A stretch of DNA of 64,000 nucleotides from Mermis nigrescens. Taxonomy: Eukaryota; Nematoda; Enoplea; Mermithida; Mermithidae. Positions 11,543 to 23,739 of this stretch are shown piece by piece. The stretch is taken from contig JAVLUZ010000150.1 of NCBI GenBank assembly GCA_036768485.1, positions 2,060,164 to 2,124,163 on the forward strand, given 5' to 3'. Positions within the stretch are counted from its first letter, which is position 1; the number at the start of each line of letters is the position of its first letter. The notes beneath the pieces were generated by a model, which was given only the letters and a program-made list of their open reading frames with translations, ran no database searches and was not told the DNA's origin. A program made the translations under genes and the position numbers.

Positions 11543-13250
11543 TCCTCCTTTTACATCCTTAATAATCCACAATCCCAAGTATATTTGCCGTTTTTGTTCC
11601 ATAGAAGCATTTTTCATAAATTCAATTTTTAGTGTAAGCTTTACATCACTACTGGGTGTTAAGAAAACATACAGTCTGATTCGTTACGCTGGCCTTACAG
11701 AACATAATTTTAAAAAAATTTACATTCTGCGACGTTCTGGAAGTGAAATAAATGTGTAGAGTGCAAACTTTACACAACTACTGGGTGTAGAGAAAACTAA
11801 CAGTCAGATTTGAAATTCTGACCTTTTGTATAACATTTAAGCAAAAGTTTCCGCTATGCTTTAGAAGTAAAGCGAATACCTAGTGGAAATTTTAGAGATT
11901 CACAGAGTGTAAATAAGGTGTTAGTCGGATTGCAATTCTGATATTATTCTGATATAACGATCAATATTCGTGAAAAAATAAGTCTTTACAATGGCCTGAA
12001 GACAAATAAATATTAGATGCAAACCACTTCACACTACTGCTGAGTGAAAACAAACGCGCCCACCTGACGTATCCCATTTGATTCCCGGTACATTTTTAGA
12101 CTTGAAACCATGTCCAAACTCATAGCTCGAGAAGTTGACAGAAAAAACAAGATAAAAACACATTTAACACAACTCGTGAAAAAGCTAAATACTGATGTGA
12201 ATAAATGCAACTTGCTGTGACGTGTATCGCTTTGAGAGTATTATATTTTTATTATATTTGACGTATCCCGGTGACGAACAAAAAAACAGACAAAAACATA
12301 TTTTTCACCCTCCACCACATTGTAAACTTTAAACATCTGAACCTAACTCCTTATTGAGTGTAAATAAATTCACTTTGCGTCAGTTTTGTCCATGATCTTC
12401 CGTTATGATCAGGGGCATGATCTCAATCCTAACAATCCTTTATGCATATTAAGGGCCAGACATTATACTGGACAAATTAGTTTGCACTTAGAGCAGGTGT
12501 AAAGTAGTTTACACTAAGGAATTATTTAGCCCCAAGGATATTGTGGAGGTCAGTTTTTTTGTAAAATGTTATTCGGAACATAAGGATTGTAAATAAGATT
12601 TTAGACATTCTTTACACTCAGTGGTTGTGTAAAGTTTACACTGGAGATTAACTCTAGTTTTAGAGCATTGCCAAAGCTGCAGAGCATTGCCGAAGCTTAA
12701 TTTTTTCAAATGTTATCCAAAACATTGTGGCACATCAGGATTACGAAATTATCTACAATTTTGTTTAACACTTAGAAGTTGTGTAGAGCTTATTTACACT
12801 GAAGGATAATTTTAGATCCATGAGATTGTATAAGGTAAATCTTTTGCAGATTATTATTCGTATCATCAGGATTGCGAACTTAAATTTAAATTTAACGTTA
12901 CTCAATGGTTGAATATAATTTACACTGAAATTAATTTAAATTTTACAATGTTGTAGAGGATAATTTATTTTTAAAAATTGTTCTTTATAACACAAGAATT
13001 ATGAATTAAGGACGAATTGTCATGTTTACATCGTGGATGTTCAAGTGGAAGAGCGATCTCGTATCCCGTGTTGTTCAATTGTTGCCTTTCATTTGGAAAG
13101 TCATTCTATGAGTTTACTGATTGCTTCAAATTTACTGATTGGTTCACTCAAGTAATGCTTATGAAACTAGGGTAGTAGCAAGGAAAAATGCTCCAATGGA
13201 AAAAAACGGACAAATATACTTGGAAATGCGGATTAATTAGGATGTACAAG
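11543..13250. repeat. Repeat J with ~130-bp degenerate array between inverted arms
   Basis: Left arm 11543-11612 is inverted at 13186-13250 (GAAAAATGCTCCAATGG, then ATACTTGG). Between them, degenerate tandem units of about 130 bp each contain TTTACAC followed by ACTACTGGGTGTA (near 11638, 11769, 11895 and 12026, fading after 13000). The same array recurs at 55960-57960. No open frame of note. Possibly a large foldback element. Confidence 0.6.
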
Positions 13251-14124
13251 AAAGAAGGGGACTATGAAAAGTCAGCGACCAATATGCACAATATCATAAG
13301 AATCTGCTAAAAATCTGAATTTCTCTAAGCAACACAAAAATCTAAGTATATTCTGCAACTTCTGAAAAAAGAAAGTGACCGCTCAAAACATGCCTCTGTG
13401 GATCGCAAAGACCTGTGCAAGATAAATAGGTGATTTACTTGGATATCACTCAAAATTACATTATTCCGACAATATTGCAAAAAGTTTTCAAGTAATCATT
13501 CATGACTCGATGGATGAATTATAACATTTGTGCATAGTTTCTCGGTAAAGATTTTTCCTAATGTACAAAGACTTTTCGGGACCGTCTTTGTACATGCACA
13601 AAGATTTTTGGGAAGACAAAAATTTCAAAAGTTTTACGACGATTCTTAGTGAATTTTGCCCTATGAGACACAGAAATTTGCCAAAATACACTAGCAAAAG
13701 TCGAACAACATCTGTTTTTACCACGTAAAAAGATTTTTGGGAAGACAAAACCTGTAAAAATGTGTAAAATTCCGAAAAATTTTCGGCACTTCGCGCCGAA
13801 ATGAGTAATTATTTGTCCTACATGTATTTAAAATGGCAGAATTTGCATTTAGAATGGAAAAATGTCAAATTTTTCGGCGCTTCGCGCCGTTTTGAAACAA
13901 TTTTTAGCAATTTTTGGCGTCAGAAACCCAGAAATTAGCTAAACCAAAGATCGAAAACTCTGTTTCACCACATTAAAATCGCTACTGTACTATATTATAG
14001 TACACAAAAATTTACATGTACAAAATGTACAAAGACTTTTGGGGACCATCTTTGTACATGTACAAACGGACCTTATACAAAAAAAACACTGATTCTAGGT
14101 ATTTAATGAGTAAACAAGGTGAGT
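13251..14124. repeat. Fragmented element sequence with TTTGTACATGTACAAAG blocks
   Basis: Contains TCTTTGTACATGCACAAAG (about 13586), GGCGCTTCGCGCC (13877) and a long stretch resembling hAT-B positions 5290-5720. I could not find ends with a TSD, so the boundaries are unknown. Confidence 0.5.
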
Positions 14125-14505
14125 GGATATTAAAGCGCATGACATTAGAGCGCCGACATTAGAGCGCCAATATAAGAGCGCCAACATTAGAGTGTACGAC
14201 ATTAGAGTGCGTGACATTAGAGCGCAGTGACACTAGAGCGCAGTGACACTAGAGCGCGCGACATTAGAGCACACGACATAAGAGTGCGCAACATTAGAGC
14301 GCGTGACATTAGAGCGCAGAGACACTAGAGTACATGAGATTAGAGCACACAACATTACAGCGCCCGACATTACAGCGTACAACATTAGAGCGCGTGACAT
14401 TAGAGCGCACAACATTAGAGCGCGCAACATTAGAGTGCGCAACATTACAGCACGCGACATTAGAGTGCCAAACATTAGAGCGTGCGACATTAGAGCACAG
14501 CCATA
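14125..14505 (+). repeat. Minisatellite, left arm of an inverted pair (GACATTAGAGCGC)
   Basis: About two dozen imperfect 15-17 bp units of the form GACATTAGAGCGCGC. The reverse complement array lies at 16045-16275. Frames in several phases stay open only because the unit lacks stops. Confidence 0.9.
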
Positions 14506-15908
14506 ATAGATCTTTTTCACATAGCTTTACACAACTTTTGTGCTGATAAATGGAAGAATTCGCCACTTATAGCTTCACGGACAAAACGAGCATGCCTTTG
14601 AATAAATCCCACTGTATCTTACACTTGAGACTATTTGCAATGATTCATATACTTTCCGACTCAGAATTGAATACACTTTCTATTATAACGGGGCAAAGTT
14701 AACTACCTACGCATGAATATCTCGCTATCAGGTAGTGATAAATGCATACGGTTTCTTTTGTTTTTTAAAGCAATTTTTAAGCTTTTCTGCACTGTTCTGG
14801 CTCCTCCTAAGTGACTTGTGATACGTTTTTAAACGCCTTTTTAAGCTTTTCTGCACTGTTCTGACTGCTCCTATGTGACTTTTGATGTGAAATTTTCTTG
14901 AAAACTTTTGAAAAGTTTTTGACGTGTTTGTCACAGAAGTTATCAGAAATGCATTTTGCCTTTTAATCTGCACTTAAAATGTCAAAGTGTCGCATACATG
15001 TAGTAGATGATAAATTTACACTACTGGCAGAGCTGTAAAATGGTCACATATACAAAATATGCTGGAGGGCACGAGGCGCCCAAGAAAGTATGGTTAGGGG
15101 TTCAGGAGTTGTGCTGAAGGACTGGTTGACGGGGTCTGAGGCGGAGCAGCAGAAAATTTTGAGTTCTTGAAGTTTTCAAGAAACAGGGTAATGATAAAAA
15201 ATTAAGGATTTTAAGTCACAACTAAAATTTGAATTCGAATGTACATAACTCACCTCACCAACGTTTCCATTAATGATTAGCAAACTTCCATTCCATCCAC
15301 TAAGTATGACCCTCACATTCAGGCTTTTTTCTGCACGGGTCCCTATGCACCAGTGCACAAATTCCAAAAAAATTTTTCACCGAGAAAATGTTTGTACACT
15401 CTGCTTTTTGCTGAAATTCTACCTGATTGATTTTTATCCCAAAACAAGTCTCTATGATTTTTTTGAACTCCAGGTCGTTTTTATGCAGAAAAGATATTCT
15501 ATTTACCTGTTATTAAATTTTCTGTACAACAAAATTCTAAAGCCAGGCAGCTTTTTTAAATAGAATTCAGCTGCTGCCTTTAAACAGTACAGTGCAAAAA
15601 ATCTTATGTCTTGCAATTTTTTCAAAGGTGCTAGATGGAAATATACAATCAGTAGTGCAATTCACAGAGAAATACAAAATTAAGCATGGTGTATTGCATT
15701 TTCTGCAGAAGACCTTGTGTATAAACGTGAGCACGGGTGGACCAAAAATTATAACAGAACCAAAAAATGTCTCATCATCCTCAGAAAAGGATCTGATATT
15801 TTCTGATCAAGATATTTTCTATTTCGATTTTATTTATAACTGAAAAATGAAAGAAAGAAAGAACAAAAGAAAGAAAGAAAATGCTTCAAATTACTATTTG
15901 AAGCGTTG

Positions 15909-15968
<60 letters not shown>

Positions 15969-16044
15969 TCCCATTTTCTCTGTTTATCTCACGTTTTTCA
16001 AAAAATTTTTGGTCTTAATGGGGCCCCTTAAATCCGCCAGTGCA
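14506..16044. other. Spacer between inverted minisatellite arms
   Basis: AT-rich. It holds a possible terminal exon on the minus strand near 15110-15143 (acceptor TGCTGCTCCGCCTCAG), a GAAAG/CTTTC inverted tract at 15846-15970, and at about 16020-16036 a right-end fragment of the hAT-D family (AAATCCGCCAGTG). No other genes are evident. Confidence 0.5.
15846..15970. repeat. (GAAA)n / (TTTC)n inverted microsatellite hairpin
   Basis: A GAAAGAAAG tract (15848-15880) and a long TTTC tract (15909-15970) flank the perfect inverted repeat GCTTCAAAT-tact-ATTTGAAGC. A single strand could form one long hairpin. Confidence 0.9.
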
Positions 16045-16275
16045 TACATGCTCTAATGTCAGCGCTCTAATGTCTTGCGCTATAATGTTGCACGCTCTAA
16101 TGTCACATGCTCTAATCTCACACGCTCTGATCTCACGCGCTCTAATGTCATGCGCTCTAATGTCGCGCGCTCTAATGTCGCGCGCTCTAATGTCGTTGTG
16201 CTCTAATGTTGCGCGCTCTAATGTCATTGCACTCTAATGTTGGCACTGTAATGTTGTGCGCTCTAATGTCTGCAT
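16045..16275 (-). repeat. Minisatellite, right arm of an inverted pair (GCGCTCTAATGTC)
   Basis: About fifteen units of GCGCGCTCTAATGTC, the reverse complement of 14125-14505. It begins directly after a hAT-D-type right end, so the element bearing the arms was also a target for insertion. Confidence 0.9.
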
Positions 16276-17194
16276 GCTGGTAAACAAAACAGAAATGTAT
16301 TAATTAGCGCAAAGCGCCAAAAATTTTAATATCTTCGCTGCTTTTGTACTCAAAAAACATGCAGAAAATGTTTGATAGCTCAAAATCGTCTGACAGTGAT
16401 TCAAGTCTCGGACCCTGAGGTGGGGGTAATACCCCCTCACCCCTCCTATGTGAATGTGTGTATTTGTGCCATGATCACACAACGACAGCAACAAAATTCT
16501 GGGGGTGACTTCATCAAAAATGTTGCTAAAAATAGAATTCTGGGGCCACAGTAATCCATGACGGGTTTTTCAACTTCTGCCGGGGTTTTATAGACATAGC
16601 ATGCCCATAAGTTGTCTTTCAAACGCACTTCAAAAATTTTTATTTTTTCCTGTGTAGACCCTTGTGAAACGTCTTTGACTCCCAAAATTTTGGAGAGATT
16701 AGCCCCCTTCTATTCCCACATAGCTACTTGTGTGTAATGTTTATTCTATGGTGGCAATATATTAATGATAAAGTAATTTGGACCAAATTCAACACATAAC
16801 ATAGTCATTAATTCAGAGGAAGATCCACATGCTTGATCCTAAAATAATGATATTTGCTCACATGTTACAACCACAAACAGATAATCAATTACTAAGTGTA
16901 TAATTGATAGAAATAGTAATCGAAACCGGGGCTGATATCTAAATAACTACAATGACTTACATTTTTACTTTTAAATCAACAAAAAATAAATTACTAACTC
17001 TTGCAGTAGAGAATTAAGTTACTACAGCAAACAATATTTGTGCACTGTGCAGGTTTACATTAACACTGCACTAAAAATGGCGCTTCAACTAATTCAATGC
17101 ACTTCCTGCATTCAAAGAATGAATTTTCTGAACATTCAGTAATAATAATAATAATTTGTTGTATAAGGAGAAATTCTGAGGGATACAAACAGAC
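16276..17194. other. Intergenic or intronic sequence with a shared repeat block
   Basis: 16310-16470 is closely similar to 29580-29740 (both contain GAGGTGGGGGTAATACCCCC), a dispersed repeat also seen inside hAT-B near 3390-3440 in inverted form. The remaining 16700-17190 is AT-rich with nothing recognised. Confidence 0.5.
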
Positions 17195-17322
17195 CTGAAC
17201 TCCAGACTGGCTGTAAACACCTCCGGTCTTGTGGCGCTGCGCACATAGAGGTGGTGCAGTCGCTGCAAACGCTCCAACTCCTTCTTCAGTTGATGCTGAT
17301 TCTGCTCGTAGTGTCGTAAATG
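17195..17322 (-). CDS. Candidate internal exon of an unidentified gene
   Basis: Minus strand: a good acceptor (TTTTTTCCTGTGTATAG) followed by a 128-nt open stretch encoding HLRHYEQNQHQLKKELERLQ and RLHHLYVRSATRPEVFTA, then CAG|GTCTGT as donor. Codon-like GC content and a heptad-like charged N-terminal half set it apart from the AT-rich surroundings and suggest a real coiled-coil-bearing exon. Joining it (phase 2) to the acceptor near 15143 would add about ten residues and a stop. It cannot be spliced in frame between the two Topors exons, so it is either a nested gene on the same strand or a captured fragment. I do not recognise the family. Confidence 0.4.
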
Positions 17323-17662
17323 CTATACACAGGAAAAAACCTTCTTAGCTTACTGCTCCCAACAAATCAATCTTAATTAGGCTATGCTTAAACATACAGA
17401 ATAAGAAAGTGTACAAATTAGGCTAAATTTCAAAGCAAATTGGCACCATTAACAGGCCATATAAGCCAGTTGGCGGATTTAAGGATGAAAGGATATATAC
17501 ACACGCTAACGATTTTTGTTATTTCTCAAAATTTTCTGGCGCCACATGGCCAGGGGCCCATTGCATATAAACTACAAGCTACAAGCTACCAGTAAAAATC
17601 GCTATATGTTCTACAAGCAGGCATTGCATAAATAATGTGATTCCAAAAATCTGTTCCAACTG

Positions 17663-19546
17663 ATGAAAAAACTAGCAAGGAAATACACTCATCCTATTAG
17701 CAATGTGATTTCTGATGAAAGTGGCAGTTTAATTTGCAACAAACGTGCAAAACTCAACCAATGTGTCCAACATTTTTCAGAATTAATTAATAAGGCGCCT
17801 CCTTTCCCAGTACAATATCATATTACATCAGCAACAACAACACACAATATCCATGATTGGCCACCGACTCAGGAAGTCAGGAAGGAATTAAAAAAGTAAT
17901 TTAAAACTTCAAAAGTGGGAAAGCTACAGCTACTGCTGTTTTAAATCCAGAAGTATATAAATGTTGCCATAAAGTGTCTTCCTTTGAGCAACTTTTCAGA
18001 AGTATCTGGAAAACTGAGAGCATCATCAAAAGGGACAAAAAAATAAGAGAAAGTCAGGCTGGATTCAGACCAGGAAAAGGGTTTATTTCCTAGATTTTTC
18101 TCTGCATCAGCTATTAGAGCATAGGCATGAATTCCGTCAGGAATCACACATCACCTTTATTGATTTCAGAGCCACTTTTGACAGCATAGGTCGACTAAGT
18201 ATATGGTCCCAACCAGATGTGTTCCTGGAGGGGGTTTCACCCCACTCAGGGCAGAATGGCAACTAACCCCCCTGCAAAATAGCGGCAACTCCCCACAGAA
18301 TTGTCGATTACTTGTAGTAAAAGTTGGTTAGAGTTGTAAAATGCATGTCTTTTTAGGCGTTTTCAGCTAATTTTTGGCTCAAAAATGCCTTAGCACCATA
18401 TGAACATTTTTTGACATTAGTTTGCTCAATTTACTCAATTTTTTCAAGACTTTTCTGAGCTTTCTTTTACATTTTTATGTTTTAGACAGAGCAAGCAATG
18501 CCAAAAACGTCAAAAACAGTGTTTGTTACATGTACCCATTAGCCCAAAAGAGACACTCTTTAAAAAATTTTTAGGCCTGACACGCCAGAATTCCCAAGCT
18601 GTAAACGTATGGCCCGACTCAAATCAGATAGAGCTCCAATAAAGTTATGCCGGCTAATAGCTGCTCTTTACACAAGGACAACATGCAAAATTTGTGCCTA
18701 TGGAAGTCTACGCGAAGGTGTTAGACAGGATCAATTGGTGTTAGACAGGATTGGATTCTTTCCCCACTTCTATACAACTACTGTATGGACCACATCTTAG
18801 AAACTGCCTTCATAGAATCACTACAGGGCACTTGGGTGCTAAAATTTTCTGAGGGGTGCAAGATTTTATAAAGGTCCGAAAAATGGTCTTAAAAATGGTA
18901 GTGTATGGCAAAAAACACCATTTTTCAACCTTTCTCATCAAGCACTATCCATTAGCATCAAAACATTGCAAAAAAAGTTTTAAAAATTGAATTCTGGGGG
19001 GGGTATTTGGCCTTTGGGGGAGAGCGCATACCCACAACCAAACGTGCACACCATGGTTTTGCATCAATCAGGCAAAACATTAACGTACCTAACTTCAGCT
19101 GATGATATTGCTGTCCTAGCAGAAACTCAAGCTACTTACGAAACATGTTGAATGCCATACAAAATGAAGCTGCATCTATCAGACGGAAAATAAATGCCGC
19201 AAAGACTGAGTATATGGCTTCTGGTAACCCTGACCATGCATTTAAATTAGGCGATGAAAGTATGGAGTCTGTCAATTCCTTCACCTACTTAGGATCCCAT
19301 GTAACAACAGGTGGAGCACCTGACGAAACAGTAGCCAGAGTCAGGAAAGCCATAAATATTTCCAGCCTACTACTAAATTCCTGGAAAATGAAGGATGTAC
19401 AGCATTCGACAAAGATCCATATTTATTGTGCAACAGTCAGAGCAACTTTGCTCTATAGGTCTGAAACATGGTCACTACGAGTTTTTCGACTAAATTATCC
19501 GGATTATTGTCAACAACACATTGAGGTTGAAATACTGGAACACTAG
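17663..19546 (+). pseudogene. RTE-like non-LTR retrotransposon reverse transcriptase, decayed and interrupted
   Basis: Pieces in order: the linker before RT (17663-17899, LARKYTHPISNVISDESGS); RT fingers and palm (18050-18190, ESQAGFRPGKG and HITFIDFRATFDS); a thumb-side piece with LREGVRQDQL (18609-18760); and the tail FTYLGSHVTTGGAPDETVAR followed by CATVRATLLYRSETW (19145-19480). Known: GFRPG, IDF-AAFDS, GVRQG and YLGS...LLYGSETW are RT landmarks of RTE-type elements of invertebrates. An unrelated insert of about 400 bp (18200-18600) and an mA MITE (about 18829-19050) separate the pieces, and stops and frameshifts are scattered through it. Confidence 0.82.
18829..19050 (+). mobile_element. 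mA MITE, diverged copy
   Basis: Shares the core order with other mA copies: GGGGTGCAAGATTTT, AAAATGGT, the stretch CTCATCAAGCACTATCCATT, then runs of G. The ends have decayed (CACTTGGGTGC on the left; right end near CGTGCACACC) and I see no clean TSD. It sits inside the RTE-like remnant. Confidence 0.65.
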
Positions 19547-19732
19547 TGTGCACTGCACGAGAAGCGGGCTGATGTTGGGCGATAAATTTTAAGTTTTCAT
19601 AAGTTGTGCGCCCTTCGTTGCCAATTCCACAGTTTATTGTCATGTTTAATCCCAATTAGGTATTTGACGTTGGTGAGTACGAAAATTGTCTAGTTGATTA
19701 ATTAATCATGAATAAACCTGGTAATTGGCGAC

Positions 19733-20120
19733 ACTAGCGGATTCAGCGAAAAAATTTGGGGGGCGGTCCAAAAATTTGACATCAGATAGCTCGAGAACCA
19801 TTAAGAGATTAGCAAAAGTAAAGGCAGTTTTGAACATATCTTGGTGAGCTCTATACAGTGGCAAAAAAGATGTTAAACTAAATTCCAAAAATTATTCACT
19901 TTATTCAATAACGATGTCCAGAAAATTTATCATTCAAGCAATCTGCGCAAACAATTTCTCATCATTTAATTCACCAGTAATTTTTCATCATTTCATTCAC
20001 CAGTAATTGTTCATCTTCTGTCTTTGCATCTAATCATTGCGCTATACAGTGTAAAACTTTTCTAAGAAAGTTTTACGCACAAATCATAATGACTATAAAT
20101 AGACCATAGAAAACTGTACA
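19733..20120. mobile_element. hAT-C-related fragment
   Basis: CTAGCGGATTCAGCG followed by about 350 bp similar to the left part of hAT-C (shared CTCGAGAACCAT and GAGCTCTATAC). No matching right end is seen; truncated. Confidence 0.55.
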
Positions 20121-20226
20121 ACAGCGCCAATCTGCACATGAATAGCACATTTTCAACCTATTTATGACTGTATCAGAAAAAGTAGCATTATTGCCTACAT
20201 CCTACATCCCCCACATGTCAAACATG

Positions 20227-21430
20227 CAGGGCCCGGTTACTCGACTTCACCTAAATAAAGGCTAGCCACTAAAAATTGACTTTAAATGGTCATCCAGTCG
20301 CTCGACTTTACCTTAATGCTAATGACCATTGAGAGCGAAACCAATAACATTAAGGTAAAACCTTAACTAATGGTTTCGTTGAGTTTCATAAAAATTGCTT
20401 TGCTTGCTGCATTATGGGAAGTCTAATGGTAGCCTTAAGGTACGCTCAATCGTTGCATTAAGGAAAGTTTAATGGTTTAATTAAGCTTATATGTAATTCA
20501 CGAGGATTGTTTCAATAAAGTAGATATAAAACTTTGAGAACCATAGTCATTAAATTCAAATATTCTATTTCTTCATTCGTTTATCTCCTGAATTTAGGTG
20601 CTGATTTCAATTTGCCTGATAATGGATTACAGTGACAGCAATAAGCTTTATGAGAAAATTGAGTGAAATCGCTCGTTAGTCTGGGTGCAGGATGCATGAC
20701 TGTTTGTATAAGATACGGAAAGTTGATTGTCTGTGAAGATATAAGAATTGAAGAATAGAGAATTTGCCATTTTTTTATTTTTTCGCATTTTCGGCTGCAA
20801 ATAAAAGAATAAAGAAGCTAATTGGAAAGAATTTGGTCTCGAGTGAAGCATGTAGTAAAATCCACTGTCATCAAACTTTTTAAATCAAATTTTCAATTTA
20901 GAAATTCAAATTAAAAGACTTTATTAGACTACAGATTAGCGAGCATGCGTCGTATTATTAAAGATATGAATATTTAATTGAAACAAGTGTCACTTTTCTG
21001 TAAGTGCAGAAAATAATCAACGAGTTCGTTAAGGTAGATTCTAATCTACTTTAAAAAACAAACCTTAACAACCATTAAAGTTGTTAAGATAAAGCCCAAC
21101 AACCCAATTTCCCTCCTGGAAATCATTAAACGCTTATGTATATAATGGGAGTGTTAAGGCTTCAGTTGAGCAACCGGTCTAAAGGTAGCCATTAAAAAAA
21201 ACCGAGCCCCAACTAATGGCTGCACTAAGGTCTAGTCCAGCGACCGAAATTAAAATCGACCATTAGACTTCCATTAAAGTCGACCTTAATGGTTGAGTTG
21301 AACAACCTGATTCTTTTCCATTAAGGTGGAAATCGGACTTAACGCGACCATCAATTAATGGTTGCATTAAGGCGGCCATGAACGTTAAGTTAAACCTTTA
21401 TTAATGGTCGAGTCGAGCAACTGGGCCCAG
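20227..21430. mobile_element. Unclassified element with 17-18 bp inverted ends and internal ATTAAGG repeats
   Basis: Left end CAGGGCCCGGTTACTCGACT and right end GAGCAACTGGGCCCAG (inverted, about 14 of 17). Within it, short words of the type CCATTAAGG and CCTTAATGG recur in both orientations, concentrated near both ends (20280-20470 and 21030-21420). No convincing TSD, so the superfamily is undetermined. Confidence 0.6.
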
Positions 21431-21670
21431 CACAATACGTGATGAAGAGCTTGAAATTCGAAATGGTCTGTTATAAATAACTATGTATTATCTAAATGCC
21501 CATATTTGTTTATTAGACTGTGACATAAAGACAGTTGCCATAATCAAAATAACATATAGTGAAAATAGCAGCACATTAAGCAGTGTTCCAGCTACATAAC
21601 TGACTTCTAAATGTTTGTGACTGGTTCATATCTAAAGAAAGTGTATTTTTTGGCCTATTGGCAGTCACAT
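21431..21670. other. Unassigned spacer
   Basis: AT-rich, nothing recognised. Confidence 0.4.
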
Positions 21671-21675
21671 AAAAC

Positions 21676-21892
21676 AATAATAATGCTTTATTCAAACCCG
21701 TAGGTACAATACAATGTTAAGAATAATAAGCAACGTTTCGACAGTTATACCTACCGCCGTCGTCAGGCTCTTACAGAATATAAGAAGTTGTGGGCACCAG
21801 GAATTGAACCTTAGCAACTACGTATCATTTAAAAACTTTAACACCTTGCAATACTATAGACTTCTGCAACAGAATCAATCCTAGCATCTTAC
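21676..21892 (-). repeat. tRNA-derived SINE-like element
   Basis: Minus strand: a box-A-like stretch GCAAGGTGTTAAAG, then GTTGCTAAGGTTCAATTCC as a box-B match (RNA polymerase III promoter), followed by CTGACGACGGCGGTAGGTAT and GTCGAAACGTTGC, ending near AATAAAGCATTATTATTG. The arrangement of tRNA-like head, conserved body and short-repeat tail is that of a SINE. The exact family is not identified. Confidence 0.5.
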
Positions 21893-22271
21893 ACTGAGCC
21901 GTGATCGCAAAGATCTGATGTGCCTAATCAGCTCCATTCGTTCAGCAGTCATTGTAGAATTATAACGAAACCTGTTGCCATGTTCATCATAGCCAAATGA
22001 AGCAGAGTTCAGGTCAGTGGACACTCCGACTGCCGCTGCGCGCCCATGTTGCGCGGCTTCACGTTTGACTTCAAATTCTTCAAATTCGCTTATAGACCTT
22101 TATTGAAGTATGTAGCATGCGTTTAAATCACAATGCAGTACAATAAATTCAATGAAGGGTCAAGCACACACCTAAGCAATAGTCCATGCCATCCCAGCCC
22201 GTCCATGGAATAAGCAGAAGAAAGGGTCATTTGGACGGGCTTATGTTATGTACTTGGACACAATCTGATTA

Positions 22272-22345
22272 ATCGTGAAACAAAGTCAAATCAAATCAAA
22301 TCAAAGCATTTATTGCAATGTCAGAGAAAAAGACATGAATAAAAT
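22272..22345 (-). repeat. LINE 3-prime end fragment
   Basis: Minus strand: TCTGACATTGCAATAAATGC followed by (TTTGA)n. This resembles the AATAAA-plus-short-repeat tail of the CR1-like LINEs at 36049 and 51255. Confidence 0.5.
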
Positions 22346-22467
22346 AAAGATGCAAATTAATGATAAAACGACGATGAGTTTTTACATGACACCTAATTAC
22401 TACATGTGACTACAACGTCAGCAATAGGGACACATAGTCTCGAATAGAGTGTCAGATTACGTGTGCC

Positions 22468-23347
22468 CAGGGGCGTAACCAGGGGGCGGGACGCCTCCCC
22501 AAATCAAAAAAATAATTTTTTAAAAGCAAAGGGGGACGCCTGCTTTTTTCTTCAAGTGAAGTGGAAACGGATTGTGGACAGCCATAATGCGTTTCTTGGC
22601 ACACTTTTTAGCTTCTAAACTCAAAATTTTCCGGCGCTTCGCGCCGGATTTCTCATGTTCTGTTTTTTCTTACTTTAGAAGCCCAGATTTTACTTAAAAA
22701 TAACGACTTTGTCAAAAATTTTCGGCGCTTCGCGCCGAATTTCTTATGTTCTATGATTTTTCTTACCTTAGAAGACTAGATTTTACTTTCGAATAACGAA
22801 TTTGTCAAAAATTTTCTGCGCTTCGCGCTAGATTTCTTATGTTCTATCTTTTTTCTTAACTTAGAAGCCCAGATTTTACTTGACAATAACGAATTTGTCA
22901 AAATTTTCGGCGCTTCGCGCTGGATTATTTATGTTCTGTCTTTTTCTTACCCTAGAAGCCCATATTTTACTTAAAAATAGCGTATTTGTCAGAAATTTTC
23001 GGCGCTTCGCGCCGATTTATTACGTTCTGCATTAGTTTTCTTAACAAAACTACAAAATTAGATGCAAAGAAAAGAATTTTGAAATGTTTTGGAGTCAAGC
23101 TTTAATTTGATATTGAGAAATTAGTCATACCGATAGGTTAAAAGATAGATGTTTTATATCCAAATTTGAAATAGAGCAAGAAAATTTTTGAATTTTTTTC
23201 TAAATTTTTTACTTCACCATAATATAGATCTTGCCGAGAAACGCTCAAAAATTCCATTATTTTCGCGTATCTCCTAATGGTTCCCGAGCTAGAGGACTTC
23301 AAAAATTTTGGGCCCCCCCCCGAAATAGAATCCTGATTACGCCCCTG
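22468..23347. mobile_element. hAT-E copy 1, 880 bp, with five hairpin-bearing tandem units
   Basis: Inverted ends CAGGGGCGTAACCAGG and CCTGATTACGCCCCTG, with perfect TSD CGTGTGCC (22460-22467 and 23348-23355). Inside, about five units of roughly 91 bp (centres near 22632, 22725, 22820, 22910 and 22999) each carry GGCGCTTCGCGCC. The right portion near 23200-23300 resembles inverted hAT-C sequence, so hAT-C and hAT-E are related families. Confidence 0.92.
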
Positions 23348-23455
23348 CGTGTGCCCTTTAAATAACATACAGCAATAATAGTAATATAAAAATTATAATA
23401 CAAGTAATCACTGAATAGACTGTGACTTTGAATTTAGGGTACTTTAATCAGCAAT

Positions 23456-23520
23456 TTAACCCATTATTGGAACCAAGCAACCTGTTTTTGGAACCAGCCA
23501 AGTTATTTTTTAAGGAACCA
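23456..23520 (+). repeat. Fragment of the CCAGCCAACC minisatellite
   Basis: GGAACCAAGCAACCTGTTTTTGGAACCAGCC-type units, about three copies. This is the same unit as the 1-kb array at 39000-40035. Confidence 0.6.
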
Positions 23521-23739
23521 TTCCAAGATAGGTAGCTTGAAATTGAGCTTTGTCTTAAGACAAATCTTAACTTTATAATCGGCCTAAAGTTGTTCTACTA
23601 CGAAGTTTCATCTTAGCTTTGAGACCAGTCTTAAAGATAAGACTAAAGGTCAATCTTAAAATATCCGTTTCTACCAAAGTTAAGAAGATAAGATCAAGTC
23701 AAGACAAGCCTTAAATAGGGCAAAATTTAAGATGCGGGA

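Larger units (their letters stand above)
9684..11612. repeat. Inverted arms of a dispersed repeat (J, copy 1), with two hAT insertions between
   Basis: The arm at 9684-9760 (AAATGCTCCAATGGAAC, then ACTTGGGATTGTG) is inverted at 11543-11612 (CACAATCCCAAGTATA, then GTTCCATAGAAGCATTT). The interior near 10608-10840 (GCAACTTGCAAGCAATTTAC) is also found at 55340-55570, so the same repeat recurs there. hAT-C (9792-10599) and hAT-D (10847-11433) were inserted into it. Superfamily unknown. Confidence 0.6.

Noticed and set aside
14233..16237. Met/Arg/Leu-rich frames over the GACATTAGAGCGC arrays
   Set aside because: Open in several phases on both strands because of the repeat unit.
20227..21430. Assignment to hAT or P superfamily
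   Set aside because: The flanking 8-mers (CAAACATG and CACAATAC) do not match convincingly.
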